DNA of 64,000 nucleotides from Haloactinopolyspora alba (GTDB taxonomy: Bacteria; Actinomycetota; Actinomycetes; Jiangellales; Jiangellaceae). Positions 51,301 to 63,086 of this stretch are shown piece by piece; position 1 is the stretch's first letter; each line of letters opens with the position of its first letter. The notes under the pieces were generated by a model. That model searched no databases. It was not told where the DNA came from and saw only the letters and a list, made by a program, of their open reading frames with translations. Location of the stretch: positions 1 to 64,000 of the forward strand of contig NZ_PYGE01000021.1 in the NCBI RefSeq assembly GCF_003014555.1, written 5' to 3'. The position numbers and the translations under genes were made by a program.

Positions 51301-53226
51301 CAGCACCTTGAGCCGTTCCGCCTCGCCGGGCCGCAGCCCCACGTATCGCAGACCGAAGTCGTAGATGTAGGCCGTGACGTCACCGTCGGCGGTGTGCCGG
51401 ACGACCTCGTACGGGCGCTCGTCGACGACCTCGACGCCCATGCGCGACAGGATCGGCAGCACCTGGGTCAGTGAGATCGCGGCGCCGGTGCGGTAGATCT
51501 TGAACCGGCGGTCGTCCACCGGCCCGCCCACGGGCTGGTAGAGGTTCATGCCGAGCCCGTCGCTCTCGGGCAGCTCCTCGAGGCGGCGCAGGTCGGCGAC
51601 CGCGGTGCGGGCGGAGAAGTCCTCCTTGTAGCCCTCCGGGAACCCGTCGCGGTAGCGCCGCAGCAGCGTGGCCGCGCTCTCCTCGCCCACCTGCTCGGCG
51701 AGCGCGTCGGACAGCTCGTCGCTCCACGAGCGGGTCGCGGCGACCAGCTGGCGCTCCAGTGCGGTCACGTCGATGTCCGGCAGCTGCTGCTCGCGGCCCA
51801 TGCGGATGACGAAATGCAGCCTGGCCAGGACCGACTCGCCGATGCGCGCGGTGAAGTCGATGGACTCGCCGCCGGTGGCGGCCAGCAGGATCCGCTGAAT
51901 GCTCTCGCGGACGCCGGTGTTGTAGCGGTCCCGCGGCAGGTAGACGAGGATCGACAGGTACCGCCCGTAGTCGTCGCGACGGACGAACATCCGCAGCGCG
52001 CGCCGCTCCTGCAGGTGGACCACGGCGAGAGCGGTGGGCAGCAGGTCGTCCACCGGTGTCTGGAACAGCTCGTCGCGCGGATAGGTCTCGAGCACCTGCA
52101 GCAGGTCCTTGCCCGAGTGGCTGGTCGGCGCGAACCCGGCGCGGTCGATGACCTCCTGCACCTTGCGCCGTAGCACCGGGATGCGCAGCACGCTCTCGGT
52201 GTAGGCCGGGGAGGTGAACAGTCCGAGGAACCGGCGTTCGCCGACGACCTCGCCGGAGGCGTCGAACATCTTCACGCCGATGTAGTCGAGGTACGCGGGC
52301 CGGTGCACCGTCGACTTCGAGTTCGCCTTGGTGAGAACGAGCAGCCGCTTCTCGCGGGCCTTCGCCCGCACCTCCGGCGGCAGCTTGCCGAACGAGCCGG
52401 ACAGGTCCTGGTCGGCGCGGAGGATGCCCAGCCCGGTACCGGTGACCGCGCGCAGCACGTCCTCGCCCTCGACCTGGTCGAGCATGTACTCGCGGTAGCC
52501 GAGGAACGTGAAGTGGTCGTCGGCCAGCCAGCGCAGCAGCTCGCGAGCCTCGTCGATCTCGACGTCCGGCACCGAGAGCACGACGTCATCCGGCGGCGCG
52601 TCGAGCTCGTCGGCCAGGTCCTCGGCCCGCTTACGCATCCGCTGCCAGTCCTCGACGGCCTCTCGCACGTCGCGCAGCACACCGCGCAGCCGCTCGGTGA
52701 TGCGGTTCTGCTCCTCCGGGTCGTCGGTGCGGTCGATCTCAACGTGCATCCACGACTCGACGACCGCGTCGGCGGTCTCGGCCAGCCGCGGGTCGTTGTC
52801 GCCGAAGTCGCAGATCTCGAGCAGCTCGCCGGTGATGTCACGGCGCACGACCATCTGCGGGTGCACCACGAGACGGATGGGGTGGTCGTGCTCGCTGAGC
52901 GCCATGGTGACGGAGTCGACCAGGAACGGCATGTCGTCGATGACGACCTCGACGGCGGTGTGCCCCGACGCCCAGCCGTGCTCGTCGATGGTCGGCGTGT
53001 AGACGTTGACGACGGCGGTGCCCTGTGGCCGGCTCTGCGCGGCACGCCGGTGCGACGCGGCGACACCGTAGACGTCGACGACGTCACGGTCGACGAGGTC
53101 CTCGGCGGCGACGTGGCGATAGTAGCGGCGCAGGAAGGACTCGTCGTCCTCGCGGCGGCTACGGTCGCCGACCGTCGCGGCCTTGGCGAGCAGTTCGGCC
53201 TTGGCTTCGTCCAGCCGGTTTCGCAT
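48301..53226 (-). CDS. gdhB: NAD-specific glutamate dehydrogenase, large (L-180) class
   Basis: The 1641-residue enzyme has the length and order of the L-180 class known from Streptomyces and Mycobacterium: a long N-terminal region with ACT-like segments ([20 protein letters not shown]), then the dehydrogenase core at about residues 830-1240. Core motifs include [40 protein letters not shown] and [16 protein letters not shown]. It converts glutamate and NAD to 2-oxoglutarate, ammonia and NADH, and in mycobacteria is tuned by GarA-type regulation. It lies 2 kb from delta1-pyrroline-5-carboxylate dehydrogenase, which supplies glutamate. Confidence 0.95.
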   Translation of the reverse strand: [1641 protein letters not shown]

Positions 53227-53337
53227 GGTCCACCACCCACGGATCCGTCACCCCGCACGCCGTCGTACGGGACCCCTCAGACCCTAGCCGTTGTGGGCCG
53301 TCCCGTGCGCGCCGGCCGGGGCCCTTCCGACGGCGGC

Positions 53338-54162
53338 TCACAGCCAGGAGCGCAGCTCCCACAACAGCGGGTAGTACCGCAGGTCCAGCCTGCTGCGCAG
53401 GTAGCCGGCGCCCGACGACCCCCCGGTGCCGGACTTGGTGCCGATCATGCGTTCGACCATCGTGACGTGCCGTGCCCGCCAGTCCGCGGCCATCTCGTCG
53501 TGCGTGAGCAGCCCTTCGGCCAGCTCCCAGACGTCGCCGTAACCGCCGCGGTCGTGCGCCGCGGTCCGCAGCGACCCGCGCACCTGCTCGTCGCCGTCCG
53601 CGCGGAGCCCGTACGAGCGCAACACCGCCAGGAAGGCGTCCCACAACGTCGGCTCGTCCAGGCGGCGCCGCAGCCGCGCGGACTCGTCGGCGGTCAGGCC
53701 GCGGAACCGGGCCAGGAACGCCTCGTCCTTCGCGCCGGACACGAACTCCAGCTCACGGAACTGCACCGACTGGAACCCGCTGGCCGGGGCCAGCCGGGCG
53801 CGGAACTCGAGGAAATCCTGCGGGGTCATCGTCTCGAGGACGCCGACCTGTTCGATCAGGATCCGCTCGATCTCGTGCACCCGCGCGAGCAGATGCCGGG
53901 CCCACCACAGCCGGCCGTCGAACATCGCCTCTCGCGCCGCCTGCACCTCGTGCAGCAGCTGCTTGAACCACAGCTCGTAGACCTGGTGGATCGTGATGAA
54001 CAGCAGCTCGTCATGGGCGTCGGTCTGCAGCTGTTGCTGGCCGAGCAGCCCGTCGAGCCGTAGGTACGTGCCGTAGGTCAGCCGTGCGCCGTCCTCGCCG
54101 AAGTGCGCCGACGGCGCCTCGGACCGTTCCTGCCGGGAGGTTTCGTCACCATCGTGTGTCAC
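53338..54162 (-). CDS. kynA: Tryptophan 2,3-dioxygenase
   Basis: The 274-residue haem dioxygenase shows the family core: LTYGTYLRLDGLLGQQQ, HDELLFITIHQVYELWFKQL with the active-site histidine near residue 50, FQSVQFRELEFVSG, and WRARHVTMVERMIGTKSGTG with the haem-ligand histidine near residue 230. It opens the indole ring of tryptophan to N-formylkynurenine, the first step of the kynurenine path; no kynB or kynU is adjacent. The GTG at 54162 is used; longer frames run into the divergent gene only 30 bases away, suggesting a leaderless transcript. Confidence 0.95.
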   Translation of the reverse strand: MTHDGDETSRQERSEAPSAHFGEDGARLTYGTYLRLDGLLGQQQLQTDAHDELLFITIHQVYELWFKQLLHEVQAAREAMFDGRLWWARHLLARVHEIERILIEQVGVLETMTPQDFLEFRARLAPASGFQSVQFRELEFVSGAKDEAFLARFRGLTADESARLRRRLDEPTLWDAFLAVLRSYGLRADGDEQVRGSLRTAAHDRGGYGDVWELAEGLLTHDEMAADWRARHVTMVERMIGTKSGTGGSSGAGYLRSRLDLRYYPLLWELRSWL

Positions 54163-54192
54163 CGGACCAGGGTATGGGCGAGGATGATGGTC

Positions 54193-54687
54193 ATGGACCT
54201 GCACAGCGAGCTGCGTTACGACGCCGACCCGGCCACCGTGTTCGAGATGCTCACCGACGAGACGTTCATCGCCCGCAAGACCACCGCGGCCAAGGCTCTG
54301 CGCCACGACGTCACCATCACCCGGCAGGGCGAGCGCGTCACGATCGAGCTCACACGTGTCATGCCACCGGACGTGCCGGATTTCGTGCGCCGGTTCGTCG
54401 GCGACACCATCGAGATCCAGCAGACCGACGTCTGGGAGGCCGCCCGCCCCGACGGCACGCGGTCGGGCACGATCACGCTGGACATGGTCGGAACACCGGT
54501 GTCGTGCTCAGGCACCATGAGCTTGCAGCGCAGCGACGGCGGCACCGTCATGACCATCGACGGCACCGTCAAGGCCTCGGTGCCGCTGGTGGCCGGCAAG
54601 GTCGAGCGAGCCGTGCACGAAGGGCTCGCCGAAGCCGCCCGGATCGAGGAGAGCGTCGGCCGCGCCTGGCTGGCCGAGCAGCGCTGA
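54193..54687 (+). CDS. DUF2505 protein (SRPBCC-like)
   Basis: The 164-residue protein matches the DUF2505 group: LHSELRYDADPATVFEMLTD, ETFIARKTTAAKALRH, TRVMPPDVPDFVRRFVGD, VEITQ-like IEIQQTDVWEA, and a C-terminal GTVKASVPLVAGKVERAVHE. The fold is START/SRPBCC-like and the function is not known. The ATG at 54193 follows GAGG by 9 bases; ATGs at 54184 and 54187 are alternatives. It is divergent from tryptophan dioxygenase with overlapping promoters. Confidence 0.82.
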   Translation: MDLHSELRYDADPATVFEMLTDETFIARKTTAAKALRHDVTITRQGERVTIELTRVMPPDVPDFVRRFVGDTIEIQQTDVWEAARPDGTRSGTITLDMVGTPVSCSGTMSLQRSDGGTVMTIDGTVKASVPLVAGKVERAVHEGLAEAARIEESVGRAWLAEQR

Positions 54688-54703
54688 CGCGCAGCCCCGA
54701 CTG

Positions 54704-55291
54704 TCAGCGCCCGGGCGCACCCCCGTCGAGCGCGCGCAGCGAAACGTTGCGCTCGGCCGCGCCGGCCCGCCGGCCGCCCTGCCGCGAGGCCGGGGCCTCG
54801 GCCGCCGGGTTCGTCGACGGCGCGGCTGGCTGTTCGCCGCCGTTCTCGCGCAGCGCCTCGGCGAGCTCCGCCGGGCCGGTGACGGCCATCGCGAGCGCAC
54901 GGCCGAGGTCGTCGCGGTCGAGCGGTTCCTCGGCGGTGCGCCGCAGCCGGTCGGACAGGTCGATGACCTTGTCCGCCGACCCCAGCGTCGTCCGTGCGGA
55001 CGTGAGGTGCCCACGCTGCAACGGGCGACCGGCGATCATCAGCGCCAGCGCCTCCGCGGTGTCGCTCCAGTCCGACGCCGGCGCCTGCTCGCCGATCAGT
55101 CCGGCGACGCCGGTCATGACCCGGTCCGAGGCCGCCACGAGGCGCTCGGCGGTCTCGCCGTCGCTGTCCAGAGCGGCCAGCCGTAGCGCTACCGCGGTGA
55201 CCAGGGCACCGTCGGCCGGGCTACGACGTGGCTGGGAGAGCAGCCGCACCGCTCGAGCAACATACGGCCTGGTCGACAGCCGATCATCCAT
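54704..55291 (-). CDS. Hypothetical helical protein with disordered C-terminus
   Basis: This protein of about 195 residues is mostly alpha-helical in its first 145 residues (DGALVTAVALRLAALDSDGE, DTAEALALMIAGRPLQ, DLSDRLRRTAEEPLD, RALAMAVTGPAELAEALREN) and then Ala/Pro/Gly-rich and probably unstructured. I do not recognise a family. GTG codons at 55303 and 55294 are alternative starts. It is the nearest gene downstream of pruA on the same strand, 73 bases beyond its stop. Confidence 0.55.
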   Translation of the reverse strand: MDDRLSTRPYVARAVRLLSQPRRSPADGALVTAVALRLAALDSDGETAERLVAASDRVMTGVAGLIGEQAPASDWSDTAEALALMIAGRPLQRGHLTSARTTLGSADKVIDLSDRLRRTAEEPLDRDDLGRALAMAVTGPAELAEALRENGGEQPAAPSTNPAAEAPASRQGGRRAGAAERNVSLRALDGGAPGR

Positions 55292-55364
55292 CACGCGTGA
55301 CACCTCGTGTTCATTTCGTGCCTCCGGGCATGTCGGTCGTGCTGGTCATGCGGCGTCGTCCGGG

Positions 55365-57047
<1,683 letters not shown>

Positions 57048-57109
57048 GGTACGACAGCTCCGATCGTCGTCGTCGAGTATCGGTCAGCGGCGTGAAGCAC
57101 CTCGGTACC

Positions 57110-58117
57110 TCACGGCCCAGTATCCACCGTCCCGGCCGGTTCGTGTCCGCCAGGGAGCGGTGTACGCCGCAACCGGGACAGCGTGTCGGCCGACGTGCGT
57201 ATCGAGGTCTCGAGGACCTCGAGCCGCCGGCCGGCGTCCATCACGTTGGCGCCGATGACCTCGAGATCCTCCGGACCGGGACCGAGCACGACGACGTGTG
57301 TCCCCTCGGCGCGGAGCTTGCGCGCCTCGTGCACGCACCGCCGCGTGCACCGCGCCCGCCAACGGCGCTCCAGCCGGGACAGCAGCGCGCTCGGATGGTC
57401 GAGTTCGAACGACACCATCGGCGCGACCACGTACACCTCGTCCAGGCCCAGGCCCGTGAGCAGGTCGGCCGACGTCACCGAGCAGGCGCCGCCGTCGACG
57501 TAGCGGTGCCCGCCGATGGTGACCGGCGCGAACCAGCCGGGGATGGCGCACGAGGCCATGACCGCGTCCGCCAGTGACGCCGGCGCCGCGTCGGAGCGTC
57601 CGAACGCGACCCGCCGCCCGGTCTCGTAGTCCAACGCGACCGTCCACACGCCGGGGTGCGGACACGATCGCCCGTCCGGCACGACGGCGTCCACCAGCTC
57701 GCCGATCCCGCTCAGCGAGCCCCGGCCCTCGGGAACCAGCGCGGACAGCACCGCCAGCGGCGGCATCCGCCGCAGCCGGCGCGCGTTGCGCGTGACCATC
57801 CGCGGCGAGCCCACGCCCCACCGCGGGCGCAGTGGGTGCGAGCCTCCGGTCGCGGTGTCGTAGTCCCACGGGTGGTCCGCGAGCGGGCCGGTGACGACAC
57901 GCCCGAGCTGGTGGTCGCGCAGCTGCCCGGCGTCGACACCGGCGCCCAGCAGAGCGGCGATGACGGAACCGGCGGAGGTGCCGACGATGTGGTCGAACGT
58001 CCGCACGTCGACGCCGGTCGCGTCCTCGATCGCCTGCAGAGCGCCGACCATCCACGCCGCGCCCAGCACTCCCCCGCCGCCCAGCACCAGTCCCCGTCGA
58101 GGATCGGTGTGACGCAT
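57110..58117 (-). CDS. Patatin-like phospholipase
   Basis: The 335-residue protein has the patatin Ser-Asp dyad fold: oxyanion glycine loop GLVLGGGGVLGAAWMVGAL, nucleophile elbow VGTSAGSVIAALLG (Ser near residue 47), and DGGACS motif near residue 205 supplying the catalytic Asp. No signal peptide is seen. It would hydrolyse acyl esters of phospholipids or other lipids. The ATG at 58117 has GGAG 5 bases upstream; an ATG at 58126 is also in frame. Confidence 0.9.
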   Translation of the reverse strand: MRHTDPRRGLVLGGGGVLGAAWMVGALQAIEDATGVDVRTFDHIVGTSAGSVIAALLGAGVDAGQLRDHQLGRVVTGPLADHPWDYDTATGGSHPLRPRWGVGSPRMVTRNARRLRRMPPLAVLSALVPEGRGSLSGIGELVDAVVPDGRSCPHPGVWTVALDYETGRRVAFGRSDAAPASLADAVMASCAIPGWFAPVTIGGHRYVDGGACSVTSADLLTGLGLDEVYVVAPMVSFELDHPSALLSRLERRWRARCTRRCVHEARKLRAEGTHVVVLGPGPEDLEVIGANVMDAGRRLEVLETSIRTSADTLSRLRRTPLPGGHEPAGTVDTGP

Positions 58118-58211
58118 CGGCTCCATGCGCCAATTCTGCTGTAACAGCGGGCTGCGCGCACGCGTCGCACGGCCAGGCGGGTCCGGACGAACCGGACCGA
58201 GCCACACGCCT

Positions 58212-58244
58212 GCCCGGTTGCCCCGCCGACCGGGGCAACCGGGC
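58212..58244. repeat. Perfect 13-bp hairpin in the patatin/Rv3235-like divergent region
   Basis: GCCCGGTTGCCCC at 58212-58224 is the exact complement of 58232-58244, with a 7-base loop. It lies about 95 bases upstream of the patatin start and 84 bases before the plus-strand start, so it is not in a terminator position. It contains the same GGTTGCCC/GGGCAACC core as the cluster at 358-409. A TTGACG at 58260-58265 may be a plus-strand -35. Confidence 0.5.
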
Positions 58245-58327
58245 GGGGCGAGCACGCTGTTGACGTGCCTTGATGCTCCGGCTTCGATCGTTCTCACCAG
58301 CACGGAGCACGGACGAGGAAGGTACCG

Positions 58328-58921
58328 ATGGCCGACAGCACGTCCCCGCGCCGCCCGGGTGGTATTGGCACGACGCCGGCGGTCGTCCGGCGGCTACCGC
58401 TGCCCGCGACCCAGCCGCCGTACGACGACGAGCCCGCCGGCGCGGCACGGCAACCGGACGGCACGGGCACGACGGCAGGCACCGGCGATCCGCCGCGGCG
58501 CTCATCCACCCGCGCCGCGCCGCCGGCGACCGACGGGGCACTGGCCCTGTCGCCGGCCGTCAGCAGAGGCACCGGCGAGTTGCCGGACCCGCGCCGCTGG
58601 GTCGCGAAGCTCACACAGGCGGCGCTCGAAGGCATCCACGGCCATCGTTCGCTGCAGCAGCTCGTCCGCTGGACCGACGAACCGGTGCACCAGGCCCTGA
58701 CCCGCCGGGCCCAGGCGGTACGGGTGCGCTCGGTCGTGCGCCCCCGGATCCGCGCCGTACGGCTGTGCCGCGTCGAGGCGGCGATCGCCGAGTCGGCGGC
58801 CGTCGTCCAGCTCGGGACCCGGACGCTGGCGGTCGCCGTCCGGCTCGAAGCCGTGCACGGCCGGTGGCTGTGCACGGCGTTCGAGCCGGTCGAGACCGGG
58901 CCGGCACGGCTCAGCCGCTGA
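58328..58921 (+). CDS. Rv3235-like (DUF6459) protein
   Basis: The 197-residue protein has a disordered Pro/Thr/Ala-rich first half and a conserved C-terminal domain of about 110 residues (PRRWVAKLTQAALEGIHGHR, LQQLVRWTDEPVHQALTRRA, LEAVHGRWLCTAFEPV). This fold, with a terminal strand resembling small alpha+beta domains, is found in Rv3235 and relatives located near secA in actinobacteria. Its job is not known. GAGGAAGG precedes the ATG. The last 11 bases overlap the convergent esterase gene. Confidence 0.8.
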   Translation: MADSTSPRRPGGIGTTPAVVRRLPLPATQPPYDDEPAGAARQPDGTGTTAGTGDPPRRSSTRAAPPATDGALALSPAVSRGTGELPDPRRWVAKLTQAALEGIHGHRSLQQLVRWTDEPVHQALTRRAQAVRVRSVVRPRIRAVRLCRVEAAIAESAAVVQLGTRTLAVAVRLEAVHGRWLCTAFEPVETGPARLSR

Positions 58922-59945
58922 ACCAGGCCCGCTCGAACGCGGTGGCGTAGCCGGCCTGTCCGGCGCGGTTCGGGTGGAACGAGTCACTGACGAAGCCCGC
59001 CAGGACGTCCCACCGGGCCTCGGCCGACTCCGGCTGCGGCGCCGGCGACCGCCGATCGAGCCCGGGCGCCTGCGCGCCGTACGGCCACGACAGCTTCAGC
59101 CCGTAGAGCCAGTCACCGGACTCGTTGTCGCACGCCTCGTGGCCGTCGAAGACCTGCTCCAGCTCGGTCGCGGCCGAACCGACCCCGGCCTCGGCAGCGG
59201 CCGCGTCGACCGCGTCGTTCAGCTCCACACCGAGCCGGCGGATCATCCGGCGCTCGGGCGCCGACAACAGCCCCGTCAACGCCGAGCAGTCGCTGCGCAC
59301 CGACGGGTCCGGAACCAGCATCGGATATCCGCCGACGATGACCTCGTCGCCCGGTGCCGCCGCCTGGACGTCGTCGTACAGCTCGACCAGCGGGTCGTGC
59401 AACGCGTCGATGCGCCCGGCGATCACCGGCTCGCGGTCGAGGCACGAGACGAACGGCGTCAGGCAGTTGACCAGCTCGTCGGCGAAGCCGATGTCGTTGC
59501 CGCCGACCGTGACGGTCACCAGCCGGTCACCGGCGTCGCCGGCCATCGCGGCGAGGCGGTCGACCTGCCGGCGCACCTGCGGGATCTCCGCGCCGGAGCA
59601 CGCGAGCAGCGTGCGCTCGGTGACGGCGTCACCGAACACCTGCATCGCCCACGCCCGCGGCGTGCGGTCGCAGTCGTCCTCGTAGCCGCCCGCGCCGAGG
59701 CCGGAGGAGTACGAGTCGCCCAGCGCCACGACCGCTCCGGGCAGGCCCGGCGGGGACTGGACCGTCGCCGCCGGTGCACCGGAACGGACCGACGCCGTGG
59801 CCGGTGCGGCGAGCAGGGCCGCGGCCGTGACGGCCGCGCAGGAAGACACGAGGGCCGCCACGGCGAGCGTGGCGGCCCTGGTGCGGAGCGTATGGAGGGA
59901 CTGTCGACGTCGGGGGCGACTGCGTGGGCTGGACCTGTGAACCAT
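58911..59945 (-). CDS. Secreted SGNH/GDSL-family esterase or lipase
   Basis: The 344-residue protein has a basic N-terminus and hydrophobic signal (LAVAALVSSCAAVTAAALL, ending near ATASV). The SGNH blocks are ALGDSYSSGLGAGGYEDDCD (Ser), SGAEIPQVRRQ, TVGGNDIGFADELVNC (Asn) and SDSFHPNRAGQAGYA (Asp/His). Paired cysteines in the mature part fit an exported enzyme like the Streptomyces SGNH lipases. Substrate class is esters; the exact target is unclear. The ATG at 59945 follows a 130-bp leader with nested hairpins. Confidence 0.9.
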   Translation of the reverse strand: MVHRSSPRSRPRRRQSLHTLRTRAATLAVAALVSSCAAVTAAALLAAPATASVRSGAPAATVQSPPGLPGAVVALGDSYSSGLGAGGYEDDCDRTPRAWAMQVFGDAVTERTLLACSGAEIPQVRRQVDRLAAMAGDAGDRLVTVTVGGNDIGFADELVNCLTPFVSCLDREPVIAGRIDALHDPLVELYDDVQAAAPGDEVIVGGYPMLVPDPSVRSDCSALTGLLSAPERRMIRRLGVELNDAVDAAAAEAGVGSAATELEQVFDGHEACDNESGDWLYGLKLSWPYGAQAPGLDRRSPAPQPESAEARWDVLAGFVSDSFHPNRAGQAGYATAFERAWFSG

Positions 59946-59994
59946 GGGCGCTGCGCGGCTGGTGCCGCTTCCTCCGTCCACCGTCGGCGGCTTT

Positions 59995-60048
59995 CGCGGG
60001 CCCCACACCGTGGGAAAGACCCGCGGTCACGACTGTGACGATAGTGAC
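59995..60048 (-). promoter_or_regulatory. Structured leader upstream of the SGNH esterase
   Basis: CGCGGG (59995-60000) pairs with CCCGCG (60020-60025) and encloses CCCAC/GTGGG (60002-60006 with 60010-60014). Next to it GTCAC (60026-60030) can pair with GTGAC (60035-60039), and a further GTGAC lies at 60044-60048. On the minus strand TTGACC and CACTAT stand just upstream as a likely promoter, so these stems would be in the 5' leader. It may be a cis-regulatory RNA or protein sites. Confidence 0.35.
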
Positions 60049-60075
60049 GGGAAACGACCCATGGGTCAAGATCGC

Positions 60076-62946
<2,871 letters not shown>

Positions 62947-63086
62947 GCGGGGTCAACTCCTAGAATGCGGGCGGTCGCGCTCGGTGGGCCTCGTGTGGAC
63001 GAAGCTCCGAGCACCCATGGTACGTCGGGTCACGAGATTCAAAACGACTCGACCACGGACCGCGTCCGACGGCAGGATACACACCG

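Noticed and set aside
48187-51474. 1095-codon plus-strand open frame
   Set aside because: It is antisense to the NAD-glutamate dehydrogenase core and has no recognisable domain.
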